DNA of 64,000 bases. It comes from Argyresthia goedartella. Taxonomy: Eukaryota; Arthropoda; Insecta; Lepidoptera; Argyresthiidae. Both the position numbers and the translations under genes were made by a program. The stretch is taken from assembly GCA_949825045.1 (NCBI GenBank), contig OX463813.1:24720001-24784000 (forward strand). The letters are read 5' to 3'. The notes below the pieces were generated by a model. It searched no databases. It saw nothing but the letters and a program-made list of their open reading frames with translations, and was not told the DNA's origin. Shown here piece by piece: positions 9,591-21,654 of the stretch. Numbering within the stretch: the stretch's first letter is position 1; each line of letters begins with the position of its first letter.

Positions 9591-10504
9591 AATTGTGCCT
9601 CTGCCACCCCGTATGGTAAAGGGCGTGACGCAATAACCCTAAAAGGTCGTATAAGTCAGCGACTAAACGACCCCGCTCCCATTTTCATTCAATCTTAGGT
9701 TGTGCCCAGTAGGTATATATTTTTGCCGAGTAGGATTAGGGTTGCATAGGTCAGCGATGACCTTATAGCGCTGTAATGTAGTCCCGAATTCAGGTGCACA
9801 CATATATAGAGACCGTGTGGTTTATTATTACTCATATTTGTATGACTTTACACCGACAGGCAGTATCCGTTTCAATGTCGCTTAAAACGAATTGTGTGTT
9901 TCTTTTTCTGACTGAAACTGTAATTAGGGGCTACAGTTTGTGCCATTAAGCTTGCCAATTAAAAAACAATGGTTTTGTTTTATCTGGTGGTGATAAAGCT
10001 GATTCTTACGGATATTTATACTTCAATTGAATAGAGTAAGAACCGACTCAACTGAAGCGACCGATAAGCAAGAAGTAATCTGTTCAACTGGACTCGACTA
10101 CTTCGTCGATACATGAGTGTTCCCGCTCTCAGAAAGCTTCATGACTTTTTCTTTAGGGATTCAAGACAATATTGATACGAAAAGTTCATCACAAGTTACA
10201 CGAGAGACCCAAATAAAACCCATGTCGCTGGGTTAAAGTTGTTCAGAATTTTAGGAGAGTGCAGAATTATATATGGGCTCTCGGCCTTATATTGCGCTGT
10301 TGTAATGCCGTAGATCAGAATCTATTTTTTATTGATATATTTATTATAATTCTAAAATACTTCAGTATAGGTCGAGTGATCATCTAGGTGACGTGACAGA
10401 AACGTATAGAAGTGGCACGACATTTCGTACCATGCCACGTCACGCTCATAGATTAGTTGAAAGATCATGTGTCAACTCAGATGGGCGCGCTGCATTACAC
10501 AAAT
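9591..10504. other. Spacer; repeat block at its left end
   Basis: 9591-9650 contains GTGCCTCTGCCACCC followed by GTGACGC, a repeat edge that recurs (both orientations) near 40930, 44265, 46160 and 55560. The rest shows no gene or recognised element. This spacer is not part of the duplicated segment. Confidence 0.4.
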
Positions 10505-10681
10505 ATAAATGTAGACGACCTCTGCGGCGCTGTGCTTCGAAACTCTGCTTCCCAAGCGAGAGACCCGGGATCGAACCCCGTAAAAACCCTGGTATTGGAT
10601 GTTTATATGTGTGTGACGTCGCTGTTCCTGGTTCCCACGACACAGGGTATCGTAGTGGGGCCAGAAGCAAAATGTATTTAA
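10505..10681 (+). repeat. tRNA-derived SINE, near full length
   Basis: Plus orientation. Head: GACCTCTGCGGCGCTGTGCT (box-A-like) and GGGATCGAACCCC (box B). Body: GTTTATATGTGTGTGACGTC, CTGGTTCCCACGACACAGGG; 3' end GGGGCCAGAAGCAAAATG. It is one of the two most complete copies in the window. Confidence 0.7.
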
Positions 10682-10925
10682 ACGATTATGTTAATCTTCA
10701 GAAATCGCTACAGCTTATGCCTACGTCCCCCACCCATACTATATTTACACGGGTGTGGTCCGACACATTAAATTGATGTAATTTTCTGCCATTGTTAAGA
10801 TTAATAGCGCTCATTTTACTAGCCCTTTGGAAACGTAAACAAAGAATGTCCTGCTGTTCTACGTGGTGTAATAAGTAGGGAATAAAATAATTCTCAACAA
10901 CTTGCCGAGCAATTTACACACTTAT
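10682..10925. other. No gene seen
   Basis: Short AT-rich spacer before the LINE 3' tail. Confidence 0.35.
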
Positions 10926-12217
10926 ATAATTCAATTCAATTCAATTCAATTTCTTTATTTCAGGTTATAGACCCATACATTACAAAATTAAAATTACAAT
11001 TAAATTAAACACAAGTCATAAACACAAATTAATAAATTAAATAAATTAATAAATTAAATTAAATTAGATTAGATTCAAATTAGAATTAATGAAAAATTAA
11101 GAATAAGGAATGGTATTCCACACTGCTAGGACAGACAGGTGTGCAGACGTTCCCAGTGCCCCAGCAGCGGTGAATCCCATCTGTCCGCAAACGTGCACAG
11201 AATGAAGTTGGGACTACCACAGATGCGGGCCTTTAACGAGGCGCAGCGTTTTCTAATTATTGCGTGGAATCGGTCAATCCTTGCCTCCGCAAACATGCCT
11301 GAGGCGCTGCAGTGCCGCGGCAGCCCCATCAACACCCTGTACGTGTTGTTGTACTGGACCCGCAGAGCGCTGTATATCCTCTGCGTGTAGTTGACCCACA
11401 GGCTGCAGGTATAGAAGGACTGGCAGTATGCTCCGAAGAGCGTCCGCTTAGCTTCTTCACTGCAATGTGCAAACCTGCGGGCCAACATGTTGCAACGAAC
11501 AGCCAGCGCTCTGCGTTACCTCTCCATGTCGAGGTTATCTTTAAGATCCTCAGAGACCCAGTGGCCCAGATATTTAAACTTATCTACTTTATTCAAGGGA
11601 GTACCATATAATGTGACTGGCGGTACATTCAAGTATGTTTTTGTGCCCGACTTGAATAACATAAATTCACTTTTCTTCACATAGTATCTGAGCCCATGAG
11701 CGTCAGCATTTACGTTAATCTCAGTGTTGCAGAGCTGATTCATCACTTTCAACTCACGGAGCTCAGTTTTTAGCGTTTCGAATTGCTCGACGGTTACATA
11801 CTCCGTTTGAGCAGTCTTTTCATACTTGTTTTGTTTATCTCCTAGATCTTTTTGTATCAAGATGATGTCTTTTAAGAGTCTGGTGACATCAACATGGTCA
11901 AAAGTGACCGGTGGAAGTCTCTGGAGATCTCGCGCAACAAAGATTGGCATGTTTTCAGGATCCGTCTCCTTGATGAGACAAATAATGTCATTCAGGTTCC
12001 GCTGAGTTTTGCCCTCACGTTTTCTTAATGTCCTCTTCTTTGAGACAGAATCAAACAAAATACTTTTAGCCTTTTCAATTTCGTCTTCGGTGAAAGCTGT
12101 TGCACAAATTTGTACTAAACTATCTTCGACCATCACGTCCACTTTGTTTTGCACAAAGGCAAGCGCTTCGTTTATCACGATATTGCAATTCGTGCATTTT
12201 AACACGGAAGAGGTCAT
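10926..12217 (-). mobile_element. LINE copy 2 with internal deletion
   Basis: Minus strand. The 5' part (11708-12217) is ORF1 of the same LINE as 3196-4569. The 3' part (10926-11707) is the end of ORF2 plus the 3' UTR and a tail of AATTG repeats seen as TCAATTCAATTCAATTCAAT around 10931-10955. Everything between (C-terminal ORF1, endonuclease, most of RT) is missing. The junction is at 11707/11708. Confidence 0.75.
11126..12217 (-). pseudogene. ORF1-RT fusion frame of LINE copy 2
   Basis: The first ~170 residues equal the N-terminus of ORF1 (MTSSVLKCTNC... to CNTEINVN). They are joined directly to ADAHGLRYYVKKSEFMLFKS and KFKYLGHWVS, the thumb/post-RT region of ORF2, then LARRFAHCSEEAKRTLFGAY and FHAIIRKRC. 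One TAA at 11516-11518 splits the frame; reading resumes in the same frame (RRALAVRC). The fusion joins two proteins that are separate in the parent element, so it is a deletion product rather than a real gene. The same ORF2 end, in plus orientation, is at 55905-56290. Confidence 0.75.
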
Positions 12218-14019
12218 TGCCCCTGATACGAGTAGTAGCCGTCACTGCGTTATTACGCAGTCCGTTATTGGTCCACTCTCAACAAGTTTGCGCGCGCGAC
12301 TGAACGTACAGTGTTAATTATTGACAAATTTGAAAGTAATTGATACGTACGTACAGTAAGTAACAGAGTTAGACTGCATATTAAATTAGAATGCAGAATG
12401 GAAAATCAGTTTCCCCTAGTGACCGAAACTGGATTTTCATCCGAAACCGAAACTTTTTAGTTTGTGGTGATGACGAAATTATTCTTAGTAAGTTAGCGTA
12501 CACACGACCATGCTGCAACCACAAAAAGAAAAACCCCGCCACACGCCACGCCCGCCACAACCATTTATTCAGAGTGTCCCACGGCTGTGCCACATGGAGG
12601 GAGAGTACCTTAAATACCGTAGATTGTAGTTGTACGGCCAAGTCAGTGAAAATATGAATAGCATTCTCAGAACAAACTTTTATTAGTATGTTTAATTTCA
12701 GTATATTTTTTACTTTATACAGGTACTTACATTGCTTCTGGCCCCACGCTAGCATACCCTGTGCTGTGGGAACCAAAGTCAGCGATGTCAAAAACTTGTA
12801 AACATCCAAGACCTAAGGATGTTTTTTCTTCTATGTTTCTCAGACAAAAATGATCCTTATGATTGAGCATTTCGGTCGAAATTGTAAAATTACAGCGATA
12901 TTTCGTTCCAGATTTGCCGCATGCGATTCCTGGTCAACACAAGCGATTTAAAAAAACTTTCATTGCAGTTTAAATTGTTTTTAAAAACAAAATAAACTGA
13001 GTTTAAATAAAGTCGCCCAAGAAAAAACGCAAAATATCAGTGTCGGAAGCAGGAATAATTACGCTTCGGGTTCAAGGTAAGGTAATAAGGTTCATTTTAT
13101 GTGAAATCGAACACTTTTCCTCTCTGGTAATCATTCCTTCTTGAGCCACAGGTCTCTTATATATATGAAAATGAAACGCCCGTTAATAACAGCGTCTAGT
13201 TCATGAAGTGTCGCTGTGTGTCACTGAAGTGCGGCAACAGTAATACACACTTTGTGTAAATTTCAACTTATTAGCTATGACGGTTCATGAGATGAGCCCG
13301 CTGACGGACGGACGGATAACGAAGGCTTAATAGTAATGCGGTCCCGTTCGGGTACGGAACCCTAAACACTAGTTGGGCGAATGCCCCCTTGATGCTTGAA
13401 CTGCTTAGGTTGAACAGGTTAGAATAACAAAATCGAACGATTTTCTATTATTTTATGTTGGTCTCAGGTTGCCGTTTTTTCAGATTTCTAGTTAAATATT
13501 TTTGTTATATAAATAAGTATTTTTGTCAATCAAAAACTGGATTAACGGACATACGTTTAAGTTGCATGACAGGCAACTAGCCCATCGCCGCCGATGGTGA
13601 TATGAAAGATTCCCCACGAAGTTTTCCATCGCCGTCAGAACTTCCGTATAATTATTGTACACTCAATATAACGTTTGACCGGCATTGTGGCTCTGCAGTT
13701 GTTTAGCTTGTTCTGTAGTACCAACTTCACGCAAGAGGGAGTCGGCGTTCGAAATTTGAATGTCAGTACCAACTTCACAAACAAAGTAGGGGCGGCACGC
13801 AGGCGGGCGTCGGCGTTCGAAATTTGAATGTCATAATATGTAGAAAAACACATATTACACATTATGGTCATAATGTGTAATATTTCAGATAAGAAATGAG
13901 TTTTTACCAAGTAGTTTAACATTATGCTGATAGCAACGTGCGGTTTTTGTACGCAGTAAAGAGGGTTTATGATACGTTTGTAGATAAATAATATTACAGT
14001 GACAAAATCGTTTTAGATA

Positions 14020-14700
14020 GAGATAGAGTTGCAAAGGTTTGTTAAATGAGGTAGCAGAACTTGTTTTCCCGCCTTTAGTGCCTCCGTCGTTAAACCATCT
14101 TCTCCTGGACTTTATACCTGACGCAGCACGATGGACTTCAAGACCATTTATTGAGGAGATAGTATCTGAAGTAGGACGGGGGCACTCTGCAGTGGAGCAA
14201 GTTTTTGATGTATCAGAATAGATGTTTTTATATAATTTTGTAGAAAAGTCCATGATTTTGTACCTGGTTCCCTGTCTTGTGCCTTGTTCATCCATGAAGC
14301 TTGTGATATAAGTTTTGTGGTTCTGAATGCCTTGTTTGGCTGTTCGGAGCGACCGGTTGTTCACTATTGCTGTTTTTATCAGATTTATATCAACATCTCG
14401 AAGATCTTTGCCTATGTTACGTTTCACTCTGCGGTCCAATAAAAAGTTATCTGAGCATTTTGGTTGGGTTTCTCTTTCATTTATAAGAGGTTTTGTAGAA
14501 GCTATCAATTTATTCTTGTTTATTCTAGTTTGTAAATTGTTACATTTTTCCTGGCTTTCTCTATTTTCTATTGATTTCTTAATATTGTCGTAAAGGGTTT
14601 CCGGATCTTCTATATCTAATGTTAGGTCTTTGAAGTGATTTTGAAGTAAAGTCTTGTAAGTTCTAAATTGAGTTCTTCGTTGTTGTTCATTAATTGATTA
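14020..14700 (-). pseudogene. RTE-like LINE ORF2 fragment, duplicate
   Basis: Copy of 6375-7055 within the duplicated segment. One visible difference replaces a Glu by Gly (TRQETRYK versus TRQGTRYK). It carries the same frame damage, so it decayed before the segment was duplicated. Confidence 0.6.
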
Positions 14701-15414
14701 AGAAAACTTAACTACTAAAAAGAATAAGAACTTGGATTCGAATCCAGAACTCAAAGATTGCAAAACCGATATCAAACCAATTGCGCCAAACCAATTACCA
14801 TGTGAAAACCCGCGAAATCTACGATCGTATTTGAATTACATGCTTTGTTATATCGCGGTGGCTTTAATTAATAAAATCTCGTGTGGTACATTATTTAATA
14901 ATGAGTTCTTTATTGCACACAACTAATGTATAGACAAGCTTACATAAAATAGTGATCTCTAATAAGAGATCTCTTCCAGCAAACAAAATTAGGATGGGAA
15001 AGGTCGATTGATGAGCAGGGGTACACCATGTGTAATTTTTATTTATTGCAGTAGCGGCAACAGAAATACACATTATGTGCAAATTTCAACTCTACAGCTA
15101 TTTCGGTTTATCAGATAGAGCCCGCAGAGGGGCGGAGGGACAGACGGACAGACCGACAGCGGAGGCTTAGTATAGGGTCCCGTCCTGGTACGGAACCCTA
15201 TTACCAGGTGCCCTTAATATAAAATAGGACTAATAAATCATATACGATTTAATTTCAAGAAACACAATCTCAAATCACGACATAAATCTTTTATCGTTTT
15301 CATATAATGGCGGGATTTTTGTCATAAAATGTGGCGATATTTTAATCTTTTTACTGCTAACATGTGCTTGTAAGATGCAGACAAATGGGTTAGAACCGCG
15401 AGTTAGATAAAGCA

Positions 15415-15610
15415 GGAGAAGCGGTTCTTACCGGTTTTATTTAGTGGTAAAGGGTTTGACGACGCCTGTGTTTGCCTCCCGGGTTCCACCGGCTGAGTAG
15501 GATGAACTAAAATCCTCAGATCTTGGATGTTTATGTGTGTGTGACGTCGCTGTTTCTGGTTCCCACGACAAAGGTTATCCCAGCGTGGGGCCAAAAGCAA
15601 TGTGTATTAA
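15415..15610 (+). repeat. SINE, partial (duplicate of 7770-7965)
   Basis: Same sequence and same head decay as the first copy. Confidence 0.6.
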
Positions 15611-16369
15611 TTTATAAGGCACATATTTGAATACGTTTATCCAGCAACATTATCGTATGGGTCTAGTATTAGTAGCTACAGATATTGTTGTTTTAGTTTA
15701 AATAGACAGGAAGACCAACAATCCCTAAGATACAGGTTCTTTACCTAGTTTAGGGGTTAGGAGTTCGACTATAACGATGTCACTGTGTACAACAACTTCA
15801 CTAGATTTTTTCTTTAGGCATTAAAATGTAGTACAAAAATAAAAATAAAAATTTGAGCTAATCTTATCTTATCTAATTATTTAATAGCACATCATAAATG
15901 TCCTATTTGCACAACAAAATGATCAACAAAATCTTTTTTATGCTTTATATTACATTACTGCAGACTCCGGGAAGAAGGGCTTGCCGGCTGAGTAGGCATA
16001 GAGTAGTGATACGAAGCCGGCAAGCCCTTTTCACGGCCAGAGGCATGTAGAGTGCTGTTCTCAGACATATGCCATCAAATAAAAATACACCAATCAAAAA
16101 ACAAATCCAAGTTTAAAAATACTACTGATCGTAAGTTCTGTGCACCCGTTGATGTCTTTTGCTCTGAGCATTAAATAAAATTAAAAATACTCCCCGGCCT
16201 AGGTCTGCAATTTTGTATGAAGTTCCTTTTCAGTTCTCTCGAGTTGTGCGGCCCGATCGTGATACTCCCAAGCCTGTTATAACGTTCGTAATGACGACAT
16301 TTCATTGCATGTTTGAGAAAATATTTATGTATTCTCAAATTGTATCTTTCTTTTAGAGGTCTGTACGTA

Positions 16370-16431
16370 ATTCTTCATGTTAGGTTGACATGTAAGTAAG
16401 CAAACTTACATGTCAACCTAACATGAAGAAT
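16370..16431. repeat. Hairpin, 28-bp perfect arms (duplicate)
   Basis: Duplicate of 8724-8785. The arms remain perfectly complementary. Confidence 0.9.
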
Positions 16432-16766
16432 AAAGGAGCTTCGCTTAGCTCACCCGTTTTATTCTTCTCCTACCCAGACCCACCACTTTCCCTCATCGTA
16501 TCAAGAGGCCAGACAAACTCTAACCATATTCACTATTTATTTCTTCTATACCTGGTATTTATCTAGGAATTTTAGCAGGTAGATAATGTAGTTTTGGTTC
16601 AGCTAGATACAAATGGGTTCCCGCAGTAGGAAAGGCACTGATTCAGAACCGTCACTGACGGAATTATGAATTCGCAACAGTAATAACCAATCCAATTAGT
16701 TATAACTGTTGCGAATTTCCGTTCTTTGACATCGACGCCCCCAAAACGATACCCACGGGATGTCGT

Positions 16767-17345
16767 TGTCAAAGTCAAAGTACTTTATTACTGTAGATAT
16801 TTACATATACTTAGCAAACGTCATTTTTTGCCTCTTCTCTACATTGGACCACTGTGGGAGAAGGAGGGCGTAGAAACTACCACAGATTGATTTTTAGATC
16901 TCTTTTAAAAATAGGTTGTGCTTAACTAATACAAATATGAAAAATTTAATTGTTATAATTAATGAGCAGGAATATATAATTACAAAATTATTAACAGCAA
17001 GGTCTGTGTTGAGCCAGGTAAACCCCATACAGTCCTGTCATTTAAGTAATCTTGAATATTGTAATATCCCTTTTTCGACAAAGTCGCTTTAACATGCTTT
17101 TTAAATTGCTCAAATGGCAATTTCGAAATATCCAGAGGTATCTGTAGTAGAGAATGCACTGACCCTTGAAAGAATTGCTAACCTTCGCGAGTCTAAAACG
17201 GGGCGCACATAGTCTGTGATTATTTCTTAGGTTAACATTACAGCTATCGCTAAGTTTGGAAAATGTTGTAAGTTTATTGCGTAGACAAATTTTTGCGTTG
17301 CGTTGCGTTGAGAAATGGCATAGCGGCGAGCGTGAAACCACTAGA
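16767..17345 (-). pseudogene. LINE J1 3' end, longer copy
   Basis: Minus strand. The frame at 17042-17341 reads NKLTTFSKLSDSCNVNLRNN then HRLCAPRFRLAKVSNSFKG and is the C-terminus of a Jockey/CR1-like ORF2; the last residues lose the normal frame near the stop. The 3' UTR and (TTTGAC)-type tail follow at 16768-17041. It extends about 110 bp beyond the duplication breakpoint at 17236, so this copy shows more of the parent LINE than 9121-9590. Confidence 0.7.
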
Positions 17346-17484
17346 CTGCGGAGCTCTTAAACAGATTCTTTGCCACAAAATCATAAATAAAAGAATTAAT
17401 TACTTATTCATTTAATCGAAAAGAAAAAAAACAACTTCAAAGAAACCCTATTTAATTAGCAACCATTGAAGCCATCGCATCTCA
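17346..17484. other. No gene seen
   Basis: Short AT-rich spacer. Confidence 0.35.
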
Positions 17485-17825
17485 CCCCATTAAACACACA
17501 GCATTGAGTAGTTCCGGGGACAATCTGTAGACTTCATCAGCACTTCTACTTCACCAAGTCAGGCTTCTCTAGAACTGCAGTTTCCAACAACAACAACCGC
17601 TATAAGTATGCCTATAGTATTTGAAGAGTTCCTTTGATGTCTCCAGGATCCTCTGACCTGACGAAAATGGGACCAATCGGAAGCAAAACCTTTCGAACAA
17701 ATCAGTGCATTCGTCTTGGAGGAATCGATAAACATACATTGGAAACCTCCTTTTGAAAAGTGGATTAAAAACAACTTCTCTCGCTATCCACCTCCTCGAG
17801 CTCAAGTAGCTACTTAAGTCTTTGA
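17485..17825. repeat. Dispersed repeat X, copy 1
   Basis: Shares ordered blocks with 21655-22160: GCATTGAGTAGTTCCG, CACTTCTACTTCACC, CTATAGTATTTGAAGAGTTC, ATGGGACCAATCGG, GGAATCGATAAACATACAT. Same orientation and diverged. The open frames on its minus strand are not conserved between copies. Confidence 0.55.
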
Positions 17826-18049
17826 TTTATCACGTCACTGCAGATGTATGTGTGTATGTGAAATATATTTGTCTGTCATTCTGTCACGTCTGCTTTAAGT
17901 TCTAGTCGTGATTTCACATTCAATTCGAGCAGGAGAAGCTAAATGTGGATTAAAATCGAGTTAGCTGGTCCTTTGAATGCATTGAATTGCTTACTGCAAT
18001 ATCTATCCGAATACCTTACACAGTGATGTACCTAACCTCTGCGAAAACT
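17826..18049. other. No gene seen
   Basis: AT-rich spacer. Confidence 0.35.
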
Positions 18050-18465
18050 TATCAGTAAAAAAAACGGTCAAGTGCGGGTCGGACTCGCACACATAGGGTT
18101 CCGTACCACCGTACACGAAAATATAAGGACAACAAAAAACGAAGTGGATTTCGGTACCAGTCCTTACTGATTGCAGATCCGCCGTCAAACCTATAGAGCC
18201 ACGGACGATAATATCATCACATCTCTTGTATTGGGGATAAAAACAGGTCTCTTGTGATGGGACACCCCTTATTTTATAAAATAGTATGTATGTAGTTCGT
18301 TATTTTTTGCTGTAGCGGCAACAGAAATACACATTCTGTGAAAATTACAACTCTGGTACAGCCCGCTGACGGACAGACGGAAAGACGGACAGACAGAGGG
18401 ACGGACAGTTGAGGCTTAGTTATAGGCTCCCGTTTGGCAGCCTTCGGGTACGGAACCCTAAAAAC
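18050..18465. repeat. Dispersed repeat block
   Basis: 18055-18115 carries ACGGTCAAGTGCGGGTCGGA, CTCGCACACATAGGGTTCCG, a block recurring near 36365 and 53090-53200. 18300-18465 belongs to the GGTACGGAACCCTA family with GACAGACGGAAAGACGGACA. Confidence 0.6.
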
Positions 18466-18639
18466 CTACAGTTTAGTTTAGTTAGTTACTTTAGTTCTCT
18501 TTCAAGAACCTGGAAATAGTCTTGTAGAAATTAAATTAAAAACTGACCTCATTACCAGCCTTGGCAAGCTGAAGCTTCATTTAAAACTTTTCAAGGATGT
18601 TGAGGAAAGGCGTTAGAGTGAAATCACTTACTATTATAA
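18466..18639. other. No gene seen
   Basis: AT-rich spacer. Confidence 0.35.
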
Positions 18640-19020
18640 TATTGAAATCATCGTTTTGTGTGGAGATATTGAAGGAAACTAAATTTTCAGTACAAACATT
18701 TTGGCATTTTTTTAGGAAAGACAAATCCTAACTTTATAAAACTTTGTGTGTATGAATAAGACAACATTTAGCACATAGCAATTTTAATTTAATTTAAGAA
18801 AAGTGATAGCTGTAAAATTAAATTACGAATCTCAACATGAAAATGGATGACATTTAGGAAGAACTGATTTTGAAGATTAAATTTTAGTTATCTAACTGAA
18901 AATTAAAAGAAAATTTAATATGTAGATGTAAAAATTTGAAATTAACTTTTATGAATTGAATTAAATGAATTATGAACTCCTGAGTCTGTAAGAAAATTTC
19001 GCCTTTTCATAGGTAAGCAC
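18640..19020 (+). repeat. Dispersed repeat Y, copy 1
   Basis: Matches 28305-28640 in opposite orientation (ACTTTGTGTGTATGAATAAG, CAACATTTAGC, TTTTGTGTGGAG, AGGTAAGCACC). Non-coding; MITE-like behaviour is an inference. Confidence 0.55.
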
Positions 19021-19299
19021 CCAATATAATATATATTAAGGACTTCATCGAAAACGACAATCATCTTTACCTACTCACGGCAAAATGTCAAATCGCATAC
19101 ATTTTCTGAGCATCTAGCTAGAGTGATAAAAGTCTCACTAAAAGTTTAAGGAACTGTCCACTTACATTAACAATATTTAAAAAGTAATTACAACATTTGA
19201 AAATGGAACCCTTTGGCTGTAGAATGCAGTTTGTTTCATCTGATTGTCAAATATTTTTACATTGTGGCGCCATTTTAAAAATTGCGTGTCTACATCAAA
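19021..19299. other. No gene seen
   Basis: AT-rich spacer before the decayed mariner. Confidence 0.35.
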
Positions 19300-19998
19300 A
19301 TAAATTTAACTCGGGAAAATTTTGGTAGAATGATTTTCTACTATTTTAAGTGTAATTTGACAGCTCAGCAGAGCCTTGCTCGGCTTCAATCTGCTTATGG
19401 CGATGAAGCGACTATTTATAGCTGGTTTGCAGAATTCAAGCGCCGTCGTGTCCATCTCAGTGACGAATCTCGTGATGGTCGCCCGTCCACCGCTCTGAAC
19501 AACAAAAATATCAATGCTGTGCGCCGTATGATCGAAACAGACCGGCATGTGACCTACCATGAGATTCGGGCATCCTTAGACATAGGCATGAGTCGAATAC
19601 AATCAATCAATGAGCTGTGCTCGCGGTGGATCCCACACAATTAGACCGAGGCTCATAAAACGGACCGTGTCACTTGGTGCAATGCCATGCTTACCAGATT
19701 AAACGAAGGTGCGTCAAATTTGGTGTGGGACATGGTAACAGGTGACTAAACTTGGATTTATTGCTACGATCCCAAAACAAAGCAGCAATCGAGCGAATGG
19801 GTCTTTCAAAATGAGCCGAAACGGCTCATTTTGAAACGGCCAAAGCGGCGTGCTAAAAAGTTCATCTAAGCGCATGATTGCTTCTTTTTTAATAAGACTG
19901 GACACGTGGCTACTGTTGCTTTAGAGAATCGTCGTACCGTGAATAGTGACTGGTGCACGACCATTTGTTTGCCGGAATTTATTGACGGACTCCGTAAA
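19300..19998 (+). pseudogene. Mariner (DD34D-type) transposase, decayed and 3'-truncated
   Basis: The N-terminal helix-turn-helix part is clear: MIFYYFKCNLTAQQSLARLQ, YSWFAEFKRRRVHLSDESRD, GRPSTALNNKNINAVRRMIE, TDRHVTYHEIRASLDIGMSR. Further on, frames shift, but CNAMLTRLNEGASNLVWD-like, KTGHVATVALENRRTV and CLPEFIDGLR-like stretches follow. It stops near 19998, before the last catalytic aspartate. A small deletion after QSAYGDEA removes the usual residues before YSWFAEF. The terminal repeats were not found. Confidence 0.75.
19808..19832. repeat. Short palindrome in the mariner remnant
   Basis: AAAATGAGCCG pairs with CGGCTCATTTT around a 3-base spacer. It arises from a local sequence rearrangement in the dead transposase. 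Confidence 0.6.
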
Positions 19999-20793
19999 GA
20001 TAACTCCACTTTCATCCACTAAAAGCGTCTTTTCATTTAAAGGCTAAATAACCTTTGTCGCTCCCACAACTGAGAGGAATCCAACAACACCTCGTTGAAA
20101 TGGACATACAAACGCTCGAAAAACATCACCCTCCTTCTTGTACAATCGTGTAAAAACAATGCGCGACATTCGTTTTATCATGGAATTAAAAGATTATATC
20201 AAAGTTTAACTTCGAAAATAATTCCCGAACATCCAAGAATATTCCGACACTAGATTACATACAATAAGTACTACAATTAGCTACGCATGGAGCCGTAACT
20301 TTAGCACATTGCCGCTTTTGACGTGCTAAAGCCACGGTAAGGGCCATTTATTATGATGTTTGGACGTAGTTGACTGTAGTGTAATGACCCGGTGGGACTG
20401 AAGAATTGTCCTGGTACATGGAGGCGTAGGAAAACAAGTTTGTGAGGTTTGCAATAGGTTTCTTTGGCGAACAACGTAAAAATAGAAAACATTTTATATA
20501 TTACGCCATTGCCAATCTCACAAAATTTAAGAACATCAAACTATTAATCGCTATAGGTCCACTACATCGAACGCGCGACATCACTATTCTCTGAATAACG
20601 TTGCCAACTTCAGATAAAGGAGACGGGTCAAATCCCATTTAAAAAAATCTGGCCTAAAATAAAGAGTATAATTAGCAGAGTAATCCTAAAATTAATTATT
20701 GTTAAATTAGATGGCTCAAGTGTTTTTTTTACCATCTCAAGATAATAATAATATTTAACAATAGTAACAATAATTCAGATTTTATTCATTTAG
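19999..20793. other. No gene seen
   Basis: AT-rich DNA without recognised repeats. The open frame of 63 codons at 20301-20492 has no recognisable content. Confidence 0.35.
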
Positions 20794-20826
20794 TGACAAC
20801 TCCATATAAATTTGTATGGAGTTGTC
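20794..20826. repeat. Palindrome, 12-bp perfect arms
   Basis: GACAACTCCATA and TATGGAGTTGTC flank a 9-base loop. Confidence 0.7.
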
Positions 20827-21654
20827 AATGTTTGCTCGAGTTAAGTCTTATTCCGCCTTCTAACTGCAATACTTCTGAAGGCCGAAAAAAAAACACTTGC
20901 TATGGAATTGGGCTCTAATTATCTTTAGAATTCCTTTACTAATTAGTCGTACTCTTTATTTTGATACACATTTCTTACGTAGAAATCTTTTGTATTTCTA
21001 CTTTTAAATCTTTATATTTTTCAACGCGAGTCAATGCCATTCTCTGAAAAATTCCATATAAGTTATTCAAAGGACAGTGATGACTCGTGTTCGGAGTACT
21101 CGCGCTCGCATTAGATCGACGGCCTCAGAGTTTAAGTTTCTTTCATACAAAATAACGACTGTTTGAATGAGTCTGAAAGTACATAAACAGGCACATACAA
21201 TACATCGCATCTAATCCCACAATAGTAGTTTGATCAAATAGATAATGTTTCCGTTTGTAATATTAGGGCATACAACCAAAGGCCACTCGGTCCAATCCGC
21301 CTTTCATTTAGCTTCCTCAAGACCCGCCCTAAGGAAAGGGCCTTAAGTTGCTCCAATTTTGCACAGTCACGCAGAAATAAGGTTAAAAAAATTTCAACGA
21401 AAATTACAAAAGTTATTTGATGTCCGCCGACGAATCATTGAAAAATGGCGCGGAGACTTAATGCGTGCCGGACCTTTTTGGAGGGAAATTAAAAGTGTGT
21501 CATTATAATCGGTCCGCTAAGAAGTTAAGAAGGAAACAATGGTCTTTGAAAAAAATTGAGCGATTTTTGCTAATAGAATTTCAACACCGTTAATTGGTTT
21601 ATAATGGAAATGTTAGGACGCTGAGTAGCATACTTTATTTCTCCATAACCCCAA
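20827..21654. other. No gene seen
   Basis: AT-rich DNA without recognised features. Confidence 0.35.

Larger units (their letters stand above)
11708..17236. repeat. Segmental duplication, copy 2 (~5.53 kb)
   Basis: Direct copy of 4060-9590. Contents in order: LINE ORF1 N-terminus and upstream flank, SINE fragment (12720-12820), dispersed repeat (13210-13367), palindromic repeat (13635-13980), RTE fragment (14020-14700), dispersed repeat (15035-15201), SINE (15415-15610), hairpins (15975-16029, 16370-16431, 16669-16717), LINE J1 end (16767-17236). Confidence 0.95.
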
